Source: CBDDEC01 sp965226785 (GTDB lineage: Bacteria > Chloroflexota > Dehalococcoidia > UBA2979). From it: a DNA stretch of 64,000 bases. The DNA is taken from positions 496,001-560,000 of the forward strand of contig CBDDEC010000003.1 in assembly GCA_965226785.1 (NCBI GenBank), given 5' to 3'. The position numbers were made by a program, and so were the translations under genes. Below, in pieces: positions 17,448 through 27,717 of the stretch. Under the pieces are notes generated by a model. The model had not been told where the DNA came from. It searched no databases and worked only from the letters and a program-made list of their open reading frames with translations. Numbering within the stretch: the stretch's first letter is position 1; every line of letters begins with the position of its first letter.

Positions 17448-17552
17448 CGTAGCAGAGAAGCAGCACACGAGACCGAGCAAGGACGCTGCGCGCTGCCAGC
17501 GCGCGCCGACCCCTCCACCGGAACCCAACTGACCAGCCGAAGCGATAGAACG

Positions 17553-18020
17553 ATGCGACGTAACCGAGCCATCCCGCGCCCCGTGGACCCAGACCCGCGC
17601 TTTCAGTCGCGTGTCGTGACCAAGTTCATCAACAGCCTGATGATGGATGGGAAGAAGAGCACCGCGGAGCGCATCGTCTATTCCGCGCTCGAACAGGCAG
17701 AGGAGACGGCAGGCCGCGCGGGCATCGATGTCTTCGAGCAGGCCGTGCGCAACGTCACCCCCGTGATCGAGGTCAAGCCGCGCCGCGTCGGTGGTGCGAC
17801 GTACCAGGTACCGGTGGACATTCGTAGCGAGCGCCGTCAGGCGCTCGCTCTGCGCTGGCTGCTAACCGCGGCCCGCTCTCGCGCCGGGCGTTCGATGGCC
17901 GAGAAGCTGTCGGCCGAACTCCTGGACGCGGCGAACAACGGCGGCAGCGCCGTGCGTCGCAAGGAGGAAGTGCACCGCATGGCCGAGGCCAATCGCGCGT
18001 TTGTGCACTACCGCTGGTAG
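17553..18020 (+). CDS. rpsG: 30S ribosomal protein S7
   Basis: This 155-residue uS7 nucleates assembly of the 30S head and contacts the E-site tRNA. It has the family pattern: a basic N-terminus (RRNRAIPRPVDPDPRF), VVTKFINSLMMDGKKSTAERIVY and the signature VPVDIRSERRQALALRWL, ending in the normal NRAFVHYRW. The gap to rpsL is 105 bp. A terminator-like hairpin follows 15 bp after its stop, before fusA. Confidence 0.97.
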   Translation: MRRNRAIPRPVDPDPRFQSRVVTKFINSLMMDGKKSTAERIVYSALEQAEETAGRAGIDVFEQAVRNVTPVIEVKPRRVGGATYQVPVDIRSERRQALALRWLLTAARSRAGRSMAEKLSAELLDAANNGGSAVRRKEEVHRMAEANRAFVHYRW

Positions 18021-18035
18021 AGCAGTACCCGATCG

Positions 18036-18057
18036 CCCTCGCCCACCAGCGAGGGCC
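18036..18057 (+). terminator. terminator or attenuator hairpin between rpsG and fusA
   Basis: A perfect 8-bp stem GCCCTCGC / GCGAGGGC with a CCACCA loop is followed by the pyrimidine-rich CTTCTTAC. It has the form of an intrinsic terminator within what is normally one operon. Partial read-through, or a separate promoter for fusA in the next 98 bp, would follow. Confidence 0.6.
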
Positions 18058-18155
18058 TTCTTACGGAGTAGGAGTCTACGGAACTAGAGTCCGACGGAAT
18101 CAAGAGTTCAGGCGAAAGGCGAAGAGCAAGGACCAGGAAGCGTGAGTCATGAGCG

Positions 18156-20231
<2,076 letters not shown>

Positions 20232-20279
20232 CGGCGCGTCGAGGCAAAGACGACAGGCGAGAGAGAAACAGGAGACACG

Positions 20280-20588
20280 GTGGCGGACCAGCGAATACGG
20301 ATCAGGCTCAAGGCCTTCGATCACCGCGTGCTCGACGCGTCTGCCAAGCAGATCGTGGAGTCGGCGGAGCGCACGGGCGCCCAGGTGGCCGGCCCGGTGC
20401 CGCTGCCCACGCGTATACGGCGCTACACGGTGATCCGCTCGCCATTCATCGACAAGGACTCACGCGACCAGTTCGAGACGCGCACTCACAAGCGCCTGAT
20501 CGACATCATCGAGCCGACCTCGAGGACGGTCGAAACGCTGATGCGGCTGCAGTTGCCGTCCGGCGTCGACATCGAGATCAAGCTCTAG
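20280..20588 (+). CDS. rpsJ: 30S ribosomal protein S10
   Basis: This 102-residue uS10 is a 30S head protein that also serves as NusE in antitermination with NusB. It has RIRLKAFDHRVLDASAKQIV at the start and the loop PLPTRIRRYTVIRSPFIDKD typical of the family, ending GVDIEIKL. GTG is the start, with AGGAG 5 nt upstream. It opens the S10 part of the supercluster, directly after fusA rather than after tuf. Confidence 0.97.
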   Translation: MADQRIRIRLKAFDHRVLDASAKQIVESAERTGAQVAGPVPLPTRIRRYTVIRSPFIDKDSRDQFETRTHKRLIDIIEPTSRTVETLMRLQLPSGVDIEIKL

Positions 20589-20625
20589 CGCGGCGACGAA
20601 AGACGAGAGGGACAGGTACGGGACG

Positions 20626-21621
20626 ATGACAACGGGGATGATCGGTCGCAAGGTCGGGATGATGACCCTCTACGACGGCGCAGGGATTGCCCGCGGCGTG
20701 ACGGTTGTCGAGCTCGGCCCGAACCCGGTCACGCAGGTGCGTACGGAGGACCGCGACGGCTACCTGGCCGTGCAGGTCGGGTTCGAGGGCCAGCGCAAGC
20801 GCCTCACCCAGCCCGAGCGTGGTCACCTCCAGGCCGCCGGCGTCGCCGACCGCCCGCTCTCCGAGCTCCACGAGTTCCGCGTGGACAGCGTCGAGGGGTA
20901 CAGCCTGGGCCAGGTGATCACCGTCGACCAGTTCGAGCCCGGCAGCTATGTCGACGTCACCGGAACCTCGAAGGGTCGCGGGTTCGCTGGCGTGGTCCGC
21001 CGTTGGAACTTCAAGGGCGGTCCCAAGACTCACGGCCAGTCCGACCGCTGGCGCGCCCCCGGTTCGATCGGCGCCGGCACGACGCCCGGCCGCGTCTGGA
21101 AGGGCCAGAAGATGGGCGGCCACATGGGTAACGTCACCTCGACGGTGCGGAACCTGCTGGTGGTGGCCATCGACCCCTCGAGGCACTTGATCTTCGTGGA
21201 GGGCTCCGTGCCCGGCGCTCGCAATGGCGTGGTCGTGATCCAGCCCGGCTTTCGCGCACCGCTGGCCGACTTCGCCGCGGCTGAGGTAGCGCCGGCCGAG
21301 GTCTCGGTCATCGAGGAGCCTGCTGTCGAGGAACCGCCCGAGAATGCAGAGCTCGAAGAGCCGGCTGCCGAGGACGAGGCCGCAGAGCCCGAAGACGAGG
21401 CCGCAGCGGACAGCGACGCAGCAGAGGACGCGCCAGAGGACGAGCCAGAGGCCGACGAGCCAGAGGATGAGACCGACGACGCCGCGGCCGAGGATGCTGA
21501 GCAGAGCGACGACGCTGACGAGACCTCGGAAGCTGATGACGACGCCACTGACGACGAGAGCGACACCGACGACGCGACGGACCACGCGACAGACGACGAC
21601 GCTGAAGAGCGGGACGAGTAG
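20626..21621 (+). CDS. rplC: 50S ribosomal protein L3 with acidic C-terminal tail
   Basis: Residues 1-205 form a normal uL3, an early assembly protein near the peptidyl-transferase centre: GMIGRKVGMMTLYD, then the signature FAGVVRRWNFKGGPKTHGQS and the MGGHMGN loop. From about 213 to 331 the protein is an Asp/Glu/Ala-rich low-complexity tail (EEPAAEDEAAEPEDEAAADS-type) found in no standard L3. The tail reads cleanly to the stop and is followed 2 bp later by rplD. It is acidic enough to balance the basic core, possibly acting in assembly or chaperone-like shielding; this is inference. Confidence 0.95.
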   Translation: MTTGMIGRKVGMMTLYDGAGIARGVTVVELGPNPVTQVRTEDRDGYLAVQVGFEGQRKRLTQPERGHLQAAGVADRPLSELHEFRVDSVEGYSLGQVITVDQFEPGSYVDVTGTSKGRGFAGVVRRWNFKGGPKTHGQSDRWRAPGSIGAGTTPGRVWKGQKMGGHMGNVTSTVRNLLVVAIDPSRHLIFVEGSVPGARNGVVVIQPGFRAPLADFAAAEVAPAEVSVIEEPAVEEPPENAELEEPAAEDEAAEPEDEAAADSDAAEDAPEDEPEADEPEDETDDAAAEDAEQSDDADETSEADDDATDDESDTDDATDHATDDDAEERDE

Positions 21622-21623
21622 CG

Positions 21624-22292
21624 ATGCAACTCCCAGTGATCGACAGCACGGGCGCCGCGCTCGACCCGATCGAGGTGGACGAGACCGTGTTCGGCATCGA
21701 GCCGAACGAGGGTGTCGTGCACCAGACGTTGGTCGCGCAGCTGGCGGCGCGCCGCGCCGGGTCCGCAGCGACACTGACGCGCGGTCAGGTGCGCGGCTCG
21801 ACGCGCAAGCTGCGACGTCAAAAGGGCCTCGGCATGGCGCGCGTCGGCTCCAACCGCTCGCCGCTACGCCGCGGCGGTGGCGTCGTCTTCGGGCCGAGCC
21901 CGCGCTCGTACGCACAGCGCCTGCCGAAGCGCATGCGCCGGCTCGCGCTGCGTTCCGTCCTTTCCGCGCGGGCGGCCGAGGAGCGCCTGACCGTGATCGA
22001 CGCGCTCGAGGTCGAGACACCCTCGACGAAGCAGCTCGTGGCGCTCTTCGAAGCGACCGAGCTGGGGGAGAACACCCTGATCGTGCCCGCAGAAGCGGAC
22101 CGCAACCTGATGCTCTCGCTGCGCAACATCTCGGGCGCGAGCACCTTGCCGGCGGACACACTGAACGTCGCTGACATCCTGGCGCACCATCGGCTGCTGT
22201 TGACGGTCGACGCCCTGCGCCGGGTCGAGGAGCTCTGGGGCGGCGACCGCGCTTCGGGCCGTCCGCGCTCTGCAGCTGAGACGGGAGCCTAG
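21624..22292 (+). CDS. rplD: 50S ribosomal protein L4
   Basis: This 222-residue uL4 contributes its extended loop to the exit tunnel wall and in many bacteria represses its own operon. The loop shows TRGQVRGSTRKLRRQKGLG and ARVGSNRSPLRRGGGVVFGP, and the globular part includes PKRMRRLALRSVLSARAAEE. A short C-terminal extension after DALRRVEELW is mildly longer than usual. It is tightly packed between rplC and rplW with 2-bp gaps. Confidence 0.96.
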   Translation: MQLPVIDSTGAALDPIEVDETVFGIEPNEGVVHQTLVAQLAARRAGSAATLTRGQVRGSTRKLRRQKGLGMARVGSNRSPLRRGGGVVFGPSPRSYAQRLPKRMRRLALRSVLSARAAEERLTVIDALEVETPSTKQLVALFEATELGENTLIVPAEADRNLMLSLRNISGASTLPADTLNVADILAHHRLLLTVDALRRVEELWGGDRASGRPRSAAETGA

Positions 22293-22294
22293 CG

Positions 22295-22597
22295 ATGCCC
22301 AAGCAGCTCCACGTCTACGAGATCCTGCGTCGCCCGGTCGTGACCGAGAAGAGCACGGCGCTGGCGGCTGAAGGCAAGTACGTGTTCGAGGTCGCGACGC
22401 GCTCGAACAAGCCACAGATCCGCGAGGCGGTCCAGACGGCGTTCGATGTCACCGTGACCGCAGTCAACACAACGATGGTGCGAGGCCGGCGCGCCCGCAA
22501 TCGTTACGGACGGCGCACCGGCAAGGCCGAGCGCTGGAAGAAGGCGATCGTGACGCTGGCGGCCGGCGACCAGATCGAATTCTTCGAGGGGGTTTAG
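22295..22597 (+). CDS. rplW: 50S ribosomal protein L23
   Basis: This 100-residue uL23 lies at the tunnel exit and docks trigger factor and SRP. It has the conserved opening ILRRPVVTEKSTALA, the segment YVFEVATRSNKPQIREAVQ and a basic loop RGRRARNRYGRRTGKAERWKK. The length is normal. It begins 2 bp after rplD and is followed by rplB after 9 bp. Confidence 0.96.
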   Translation: MPKQLHVYEILRRPVVTEKSTALAAEGKYVFEVATRSNKPQIREAVQTAFDVTVTAVNTTMVRGRRARNRYGRRTGKAERWKKAIVTLAAGDQIEFFEGV

Positions 22598-22606
22598 GGA
22601 CGAACC

Positions 22607-23440
22607 ATGCCGATTCGTAACTTCAAGCCCACTTCGCCCGGCCGGCGCAACTCCTCGGGGTTCACCTTCGAGGAGATTACGAAGAAGAAGCCGGAGAAGC
22701 GGCTGCTGCGGTCGAAGAAGAAGAGCGCTGGCCGCAGCCGCGGTCGGATCTCCGTACGCCACCGTGGCGGCGGCGCGAAGCGGCGCATCCGTGAGATCGA
22801 CTTCAAGCGTGACAAGATCGGCGTGCCCGGCCGCGTGGCGGCGATCGAGTACGACCCGGGCCGCAGCGCCCGCATCGCGCTGATCTTCTACCTCGACGGC
22901 GACAAGCGGTACATCGTGGCGCCGCAGGGGCTCGAGGTGGACGACACCGTGGTCTCCTCGGACGAGGCGCCGATCGCGCCCGGCAATGCGCTGCCGCTGA
23001 GCCGCATCCCGACGGGCACGACGGTGCACAACGTGGAGATGCAGCCGGGCCGCGGCGGCCAGCTGGCGCGCTCCGCTGGCAGTGGCATCCAGCTGATGGC
23101 ACGTGACGCGGGCTACGCGCTGCTGCGCATGCCCTCGGGCGAGATGCGCCAGGTCCTGGAGGGCTGCCGCGCGACGATCGGCGCTGTCGGCAACCCGGAA
23201 CATTCGCAGGTCAAGCTCGGCAAGGCCGGACGGACGCGGCATCGCCGGCGTCGCCCGCAGGTGCGTGGCTCGGTGATGAACCCGAACGACCACCCGCATG
23301 GCGGTGGCGAGGGCAAGGCGCCGATCGGCATGCCGGGGCCGAAGACGCCGTGGGGGAAGCCCGCCCTCGGCTATCGAACGCGGCGCAACAAGCGCACCGG
23401 CAAGTACATCGTGCGACGCCGCGGGCGCGGACGGAGGTAG
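22607..23440 (+). CDS. rplB: 50S ribosomal protein L2
   Basis: This 277-residue uL2 is a primary 23S rRNA binder needed for subunit association and peptidyl-transfer. It shows RNSSGFTFEEITKKKPEKRL at the N-terminus, GRISVRHRGGGAKRRIREID, the TTVHNVEMQPGRGGQLARSA motif and the C-terminal signature MNPNDHPHGGGEGKAPIG with the conserved His. The length is normal and no tail is present. Confidence 0.97.
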   Translation: MPIRNFKPTSPGRRNSSGFTFEEITKKKPEKRLLRSKKKSAGRSRGRISVRHRGGGAKRRIREIDFKRDKIGVPGRVAAIEYDPGRSARIALIFYLDGDKRYIVAPQGLEVDDTVVSSDEAPIAPGNALPLSRIPTGTTVHNVEMQPGRGGQLARSAGSGIQLMARDAGYALLRMPSGEMRQVLEGCRATIGAVGNPEHSQVKLGKAGRTRHRRRRPQVRGSVMNPNDHPHGGGEGKAPIGMPGPKTPWGKPALGYRTRRNKRTGKYIVRRRGRGRR

Positions 23441-23443
23441 GCG

Positions 23444-23728
23444 ATGTCTCGATCGACGAAAAAGGGCCCCTACGTCCACCCGAAACTGTTGAAGAAGGTG
23501 ATGGCGCAGCAGGGCACCGAGCGCAAAGAAGTGATTCGCACCTGGTCGCGCTCCAGCACGATCATGCCGGAGATGGTGGGCCTGACGATTGCCGTCTACG
23601 ACGGCCGCCGCCACATCCCCGTCTTCTGCACAGAGAACATGGTTGGGCACAAGTTGGGCGAGTTCTCCTTCACCCGGACCTTCCGCGGCCACCGCGGCCG
23701 GTCCGAGAACACATCGAGGACCGTGTAA
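23444..23728 (+). CDS. rpsS: 30S ribosomal protein S19
   Basis: This 94-residue uS19 of the 30S head pairs with S13 near the A-site tRNA. It begins MSRSTKKGPYVHPKLLKKV, contains TWSRSSTIMPEMVGLTIAVY and ends with the signature GHKLGEFSFTRTFRGH. It starts 3 bp after rplB and ends 2 bp before rplV. Confidence 0.97.
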   Translation: MSRSTKKGPYVHPKLLKKVMAQQGTERKEVIRTWSRSSTIMPEMVGLTIAVYDGRRHIPVFCTENMVGHKLGEFSFTRTFRGHRGRSENTSRTV

Positions 23729-23730
23729 CG

Positions 23731-24072
23731 ATGGAGGTACGCGCGTACGCCACCGACCAGCCGGTCTCGCCTCGCAAGGTGCGGCTCGTGCTGGACACTA
23801 TCCGGGGCATGCCAGTGCACGAGGCACTGTCGACGCTCGAGGTGCTCCCGCAGCCCTCGGCGCGGATCGTGTGGAAGGTCGTGCGTTCTGCCGCCGCCAA
23901 CGCGGAGAACAACTTTGACCTCAATCCGGACGCGCTGGTGGTGAAGAAAGCAGTCGCCGGCGACGCGCGCACGCTGAAGCGATACAAGGCTCGGTCGCGC
24001 GGCCGTGTGGCGCCGATCCTGCGGCGCTACAGCCACATCGAGATCATCGTCGAAGGCGAGGAGGGGTTCTAA
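23731..24072 (+). CDS. rplV: 50S ribosomal protein L22
   Basis: This 113-residue uL22 extends a beta hairpin into the exit tunnel, a site of macrolide-resistance mutations. The start at ATG 23731 gives the family N-terminus MEVRAYATDQPVSPRKVRLV, and the hairpin region RTLKRYKARSRGRVAPILRR and closing SHIEIIVEG are intact. Its stop shares one base with the start of rpsC (TAATG), indicating translational coupling. Confidence 0.96.
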   Translation: MEVRAYATDQPVSPRKVRLVLDTIRGMPVHEALSTLEVLPQPSARIVWKVVRSAAANAENNFDLNPDALVVKKAVAGDARTLKRYKARSRGRVAPILRRYSHIEIIVEGEEGF

Positions 24073-24737
24073 TGGGTCGCAAAGTACACCCCTACGGGTT
24101 CCGGGTCGGCGTCACGCGCGACTGGCTGTCGAAGTGGTTCGCCGAGGGCAACTACGCAGACCTCGCGCTGGAAGACCAGCGGCTGCGCACGCTGATCCAA
24201 CAGACGCTGCCGGACGCCGGTGTCTCGCAGGTGTTGATCGACCGCAACGCTAACCAGATCACGCTCACGGTGAAGACGGCGAAGCCGGGCATCGTGATCG
24301 GCCGCGGCGGCGCGAACGCGGAGATGCTCCGCGGGTTGCTGCAGGGCGCGACCGAACGGCGGATCCGCCTCAACATCGAGGAGATTCGGGTCCCGGAGCT
24401 TGACGCCTACCTGGTCGCTCGCTCGGTCGCTGACCAGCTGGAGCGCCGCGTCGCCTTCCGGCGCGCGATGAAGCAGGGCGTGCAGCGCACGATGCAGCGC
24501 GGAGCGCTGGGCTGTCGCGTTCGCATCGCGGGCCGCCTCGGCGGCGCCGAGATGTCCCGCGCGGAGCACGAGATGCAGGGGCGCGTGCCGCTACACACGC
24601 TGCGCGCCGAGATCGACTACGGCGCCGCGGAGGCGCGCACGACGTTCGGCATCGTTGGCGTGAAGGCCTGGATCTACAAGGGCGACGTGACGCGCGAGAC
24701 CAACCCGATGTTCCAGTTCGCGGTGGAGGCGGAGTAG
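24072..24737 (+). CDS. rpsC: 30S ribosomal protein S3
   Basis: This 221-residue uS3 lines the mRNA entry tunnel and contributes to helicase activity with S4 and S5. It has GRKVHPYGFRVGVTRDWLSK at the start, the KH-domain loop KPGIVIGRGGANAEML and the C-terminal signature YGAAEARTTFGIVGVKAWIY. The length is close to the standard form. The start overlaps the rplV stop by one base. Confidence 0.96.
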   Translation: MGRKVHPYGFRVGVTRDWLSKWFAEGNYADLALEDQRLRTLIQQTLPDAGVSQVLIDRNANQITLTVKTAKPGIVIGRGGANAEMLRGLLQGATERRIRLNIEEIRVPELDAYLVARSVADQLERRVAFRRAMKQGVQRTMQRGALGCRVRIAGRLGGAEMSRAEHEMQGRVPLHTLRAEIDYGAAEARTTFGIVGVKAWIYKGDVTRETNPMFQFAVEAE

Positions 24738-24741
24738 ACCC

Positions 24742-25158
24742 ATGTTGATGCCTCGTCGCACCAAGTACCGGAAGCAGTTCCGAGGCAAGCGCCGCGGGGC
24801 CGCCCAGCGTGGCAGCACCGTGGCCTTTGGTGACTTCGCGCTGCAGGCGCAGACCACTGGCTGGGTCGACTCGCGGCAGATCGAGGCCGCACGTCGCGCC
24901 ATCACCGGTTCACTGCGACGTGGCGGCAAGCTCTGGATCCGCGTGTTCCCCGACAAGCCGGTGTCGAAGAAGCCCGTCGAGGTGCGCATGGGCAAAGGCA
25001 AGGGTGCGACCGACCGTTGGGTGGCGGTCGTCAAGCGCGGCCGCGTGATATTCGAACTGGCCGGGGTCCCGGAGGACGCGGCTCGAGAGGCGTTCCGTCG
25101 CGCACACCACAAGCTGCCGGTGAAGACCAAGGTGATCACCCGCGAGGAGACGTTCTAG
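24742..25158 (+). CDS. rplP: 50S ribosomal protein L16
   Basis: This 138-residue uL16 organises the A-site region of the 50S. It opens MLMPRRTKYRKQFRGKRRG, carries the conserved stretch ITGSLRRGGKLWIRVFPDKP and the GKGKGATDRWVAVVKRGRV motif. The TAG stop overlaps the GTG start of rpmC by one base. Confidence 0.96.
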   Translation: MLMPRRTKYRKQFRGKRRGAAQRGSTVAFGDFALQAQTTGWVDSRQIEAARRAITGSLRRGGKLWIRVFPDKPVSKKPVEVRMGKGKGATDRWVAVVKRGRVIFELAGVPEDAAREAFRRAHHKLPVKTKVITREETF

Positions 25159-25658
25159 TGCCGTCGCCAGAGACCGTCGAGCTCCGTGGCCGCACGGACG
25201 TTCAGCTCCGGGAGGACCTAGACGAGGCTCATCAGGCGCTGTTCAACCTGCGGTTCCAGGGCGCCACGCGTCAGCTGGCCGACAACTCACAGGTCAGCAA
25301 GGCACGCCGCCGCATCGCGCGCATCCACACGCTGGTGCGCGAGCGCGGCATCCTGGCCGAGCTCGACGCTGAGCTGACGGCCGAGGATGTGGCCGTCGAG
25401 GCCGACGCTGAGGCGGAGACCGAAGACATCGAAGAGTCGGTGGCCATCGACGAGGCGACCGAGGCGACCGAGGACGAGACAGACGAGAGCGAAGACGAGA
25501 CCGACGAGAGCGAAGACGAGACCGACGAGGCGACCGACGAGACTGAAAGCAAAGACGCAGACGAGAGCGAAGAGACAGACGAGACCGAGGACGGCAGCGA
25601 TGACACCTCGGATGAGGCCGACGATGACGCGGCCGAGGACGAGGAGCGCGAGGACTAG
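25158..25658 (+). CDS. rpmC: 50S ribosomal protein L29 with long acidic tail
   Basis: Residues 1-68 are an ordinary uL29 at the tunnel exit (LREDLDEAHQALFNLRFQGA, VSKARRRIARIHTLVRERG). The next 95 or so residues are Glu/Asp/Thr/Ser-rich with repeated ETDESED blocks, making the protein 166 residues against a usual 60-70. The GTG start overlaps the rplP stop by one base; the downstream gene rpsQ starts 2 bp after its stop. Position at the tunnel exit would place a highly acidic flexible arm where nascent chains and their chaperones meet; that role is inference. Confidence 0.93.
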   Translation: MPSPETVELRGRTDVQLREDLDEAHQALFNLRFQGATRQLADNSQVSKARRRIARIHTLVRERGILAELDAELTAEDVAVEADAEAETEDIEESVAIDEATEATEDETDESEDETDESEDETDEATDETESKDADESEETDETEDGSDDTSDEADDDAAEDEERED

Positions 25659-25660
25659 CG

Positions 25661-26209
25661 ATGGTTGAGGAACAGCGCGTGAACCGCAAGGCGCGCGTCG
25701 GGACAGTGGTCTCCGACGTGAACGAGCAGACGATCATCGTTCTGGTCGAGCGCGCCTCGCGCCATCGTCTCTACAAGAAGGTGATCCGCCAGACCAAGAA
25801 GTACCACGTCCACGATCCGGAGAACTCCGCCACCATCGGGGACATCGTGCGTATCGAGGAGGGCCGACCCGTCTCCAAGAAGAAGCGCTGGCATCTGCTC
25901 GAGGTGCTGACCGAGCGCGCCGTGGCCGACGTCGCGCCGGAAGCGCTCGACGAGGAACTCGTCGACGAGGTCCAGCGTTCCGCCGCACGCGCCGCCGCCG
26001 AGGAGGCGGAGGCTGCTGGCGAGGGCGAGACCGGCGAGGGCGACGCAGCCAGCGCAGAGGCCACCGATGAGACGTCGGTCGCCGAAGCCTCGACGGACGA
26101 GGCTGAGTCGGACGAGGCTGAGCCCGACGAGAGCGAAGCAGACGAGAGCGCAGAGGCAGCGTCTGATGACGAGGCCGGCGAAACGCCCGAGGAGGAGCGC
26201 GCAGAGTGA
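25661..26209 (+). CDS. rpsQ: 30S ribosomal protein S17 with acidic tail
   Basis: The first 85 or so residues are a normal uS17 OB-fold protein (RKARVGTVVSDVNEQTIIVL, KKYHVHDPENSATIGDIVRI, RPVSKKKRWHLLEV). The C-terminal region from about 95 to 182 is an Ala/Glu/Asp/Ser-rich tail with repeated DEAES-like blocks, against a usual total length near 85. It ends overlapping rplN by 4 bases (GTGA). Confidence 0.93.
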   Translation: MVEEQRVNRKARVGTVVSDVNEQTIIVLVERASRHRLYKKVIRQTKKYHVHDPENSATIGDIVRIEEGRPVSKKKRWHLLEVLTERAVADVAPEALDEELVDEVQRSAARAAAEEAEAAGEGETGEGDAASAEATDETSVAEASTDEAESDEAEPDESEADESAEAASDDEAGETPEEERAE

Positions 26210-26577
26210 TTCAGCAGGAATCGCGCGTCAAGGTCGCCGACAACTCCGGCGCACGGGAGATCCTGTGCATCCGAGTCCTCGGCGGCACGCGCCGCCGCTA
26301 TGCGCGGGTGGGCGACATGATCGTGGCCTCCGTCAAGGAGGCGCAGCCGAACAGCGCCGTGCGCAAGGGCGAGGTCGTGCGCGCTGTGGTCGTGCGTACC
26401 AAGCAGCCGGTGCAACGCGCCGATGGCTCCATGATCCGCTTCGACGAGAACGCCGCCGTGCTGTTGGAGGACGACGACGGCAACCCTCGGGGGACGCGCA
26501 TCTTCGGGCCGGTGGCTCGCGAGCTGCGCGACCGGCGTTACATGCGCATCATCTCGCTCGCCCCGGAGGTGCTGTGA
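26206..26577 (+). CDS. rplN: 50S ribosomal protein L14
   Basis: This 123-residue uL14 forms an intersubunit bridge and binds the silencing factor RsfS. It opens MIQQESRVKVADNSGAREIL and contains the signature VGDMIVASVKEAQPNSAVRK and NPRGTRIFGPVARELR. The GTG start overlaps the rpsQ stop and the TGA overlaps the rplX start by one base, consistent with coupled translation. Confidence 0.96.
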   Translation: MIQQESRVKVADNSGAREILCIRVLGGTRRRYARVGDMIVASVKEAQPNSAVRKGEVVRAVVVRTKQPVQRADGSMIRFDENAAVLLEDDDGNPRGTRIFGPVARELRDRRYMRIISLAPEVL

Positions 26578-26894
26578 TGGCATCCAAGATCAAGCGCGAC
26601 GACACGGTGCAGGTGATGACCGGCCGCGACCGCGGGCGGCGTGGCGAGGTGCGGCAGGTGCTGCGCAAGCCAGAGCGCGCGATCGTGACCGGTGTGAACA
26701 TGGTGCGCAAGCACCGGCGCTCCACCGACCCGGCGCAGCCTTCGCAGATCCTCGACATCGAGGCGGCGATTCACCTCAGCAACCTGCGTTTGGTCTGCAC
26801 GGCCTGCGACAACGCCGTACGTGTCGGTTTCCGCATCCTGGAGGACGGCCGCAAGGTCCGCATCTGCAAGCAATGCGACGAGGCGATTGACTGA
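26577..26894 (+). CDS. rplX: 50S ribosomal protein L24
   Basis: This 105-residue uL24 initiates 50S assembly. The KOW motif lies at DDTVQVMTGRDRGRRGEVRQ, followed by GVNMVRKHRRS. The C-terminus carries two Cys-x2-Cys pairs (CTAC and CKQC) framing RVGFRILEDGRKVRI, the zinc-binding form seen in some bacteria. The start and stop each overlap the neighbouring gene by one base. Confidence 0.95.
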   Translation: MASKIKRDDTVQVMTGRDRGRRGEVRQVLRKPERAIVTGVNMVRKHRRSTDPAQPSQILDIEAAIHLSNLRLVCTACDNAVRVGFRILEDGRKVRICKQCDEAID

Positions 26895-27475
26895 TGACGA
26901 CTGAACAGACATACGTGCCCCGCGTGCGGCAGCGTTACCTCGACGAGGTCGGGCCGCAGCTGGCGTCCGAGTTCGGGCATGACAACCGCATGCAGTGGCC
27001 GACGTTGTCGAAGATCGCCGTGAACATCGGTCTCGGCGAGGCGATCGACAACGCGAACGCGATGGACGCTGCGACGAACGACCTGATGGCTCTGACGGGC
27101 CAGCGGCCGTACGTGCGCCGCGCTCGCGCCGCCATCTCCAACTTCAAGCTTCGCGAAGGCGTCCCGATCGGCCTCGCGCTGACGCTGCGCGGCAGCCGCA
27201 TGTGGGACTTCTTCGACCGCCTGGTCAACGCCGCGCTCCCGCGCGTGCGCGACTTCCGGGGCGTGCCCGACCGGGCGTTCGACGGACACGGCAACTACGC
27301 GCTCGGGCTGACCGAGCAGCTGATGTTTCCGGAGCTCGTGTTCGACAACATCGACCGGGTGCGCGGGATGCAGGTCAACATCGTGACGACAGCGCGAACG
27401 GACGAGGAGGGCAAGCGACTGCTCGAACTCCTCGGTATGCCGTTCCAGCGAAGGCAGGGGCGAGATGGCGCGTAA
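26894..27475 (+). CDS. rplE: 50S ribosomal protein L5
   Basis: This 193-residue uL5 binds 5S rRNA and the P-site tRNA elbow. It has the family pattern: PTLSKIAVNIGLGEAIDNAN, ALTGQRPYVRRARAAISNFK, LREGVPIGLALTLRGSRMW and, near the end, IVTTARTDEEGKRLLELLG. It is slightly longer than the 179-residue norm at the C-terminus. It overlaps the rpsZ start by 11 bases. Confidence 0.95.
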   Translation: MTTEQTYVPRVRQRYLDEVGPQLASEFGHDNRMQWPTLSKIAVNIGLGEAIDNANAMDAATNDLMALTGQRPYVRRARAAISNFKLREGVPIGLALTLRGSRMWDFFDRLVNAALPRVRDFRGVPDRAFDGHGNYALGLTEQLMFPELVFDNIDRVRGMQVNIVTTARTDEEGKRLLELLGMPFQRRQGRDGA

Positions 27476-27668
27476 GTCGCAGATCGCCAAGGCGAACCGG
27501 GAGCCCAAGTTCTCCTCGCGGCAGAAGAACCGCTGCCCGGTCGTGTGGTGCAAGCGGCCGTGCGGGCGAGCACGGGCGTTTATCCGACAGTTCGGCATGT
27601 GCCGGATCTGTTTCCGCAAGCTAGCGAACGAGGGCAAGTTGCCCGGCGTACGAAAGGCCTCGTGGTAG
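27465..27668 (+). CDS. rpsZ: 30S ribosomal protein S14, zinc type, with 6-residue insertion
   Basis: This 67-residue uS14 is of the zinc (type Z) form, which is normally 61 residues. The second knuckle FGMCRICFRKLA and the end LPGVRKASW are standard. The first knuckle, usually C-x2-C-G-R, here reads RCPVVWCKRPCGR: an in-frame insertion of VWCKRP (18 bp) between Cys24 and Cys33 that adds a third cysteine, Cys29. Zinc might be held by Cys29 and Cys33 or Cys24 and Cys33. The ATG overlaps the rplE end by 11 bases. It is needed for late 30S head assembly. Confidence 0.93.
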   Translation: MARKSQIAKANREPKFSSRQKNRCPVVWCKRPCGRARAFIRQFGMCRICFRKLANEGKLPGVRKASW

Positions 27669-27717
27669 CGCGCACCCGGGAGGGGAGCGCGGTCACGCAG
27701 GAAGGCAGGCCACTTCG

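Noticed and set aside
21344..22174. Separate Thr/Arg-rich open frames overlapping the rplC tail and rplD
   Set aside because: They are frame-shifted readings of the acidic tail codons and of L4, with no independent start signal.
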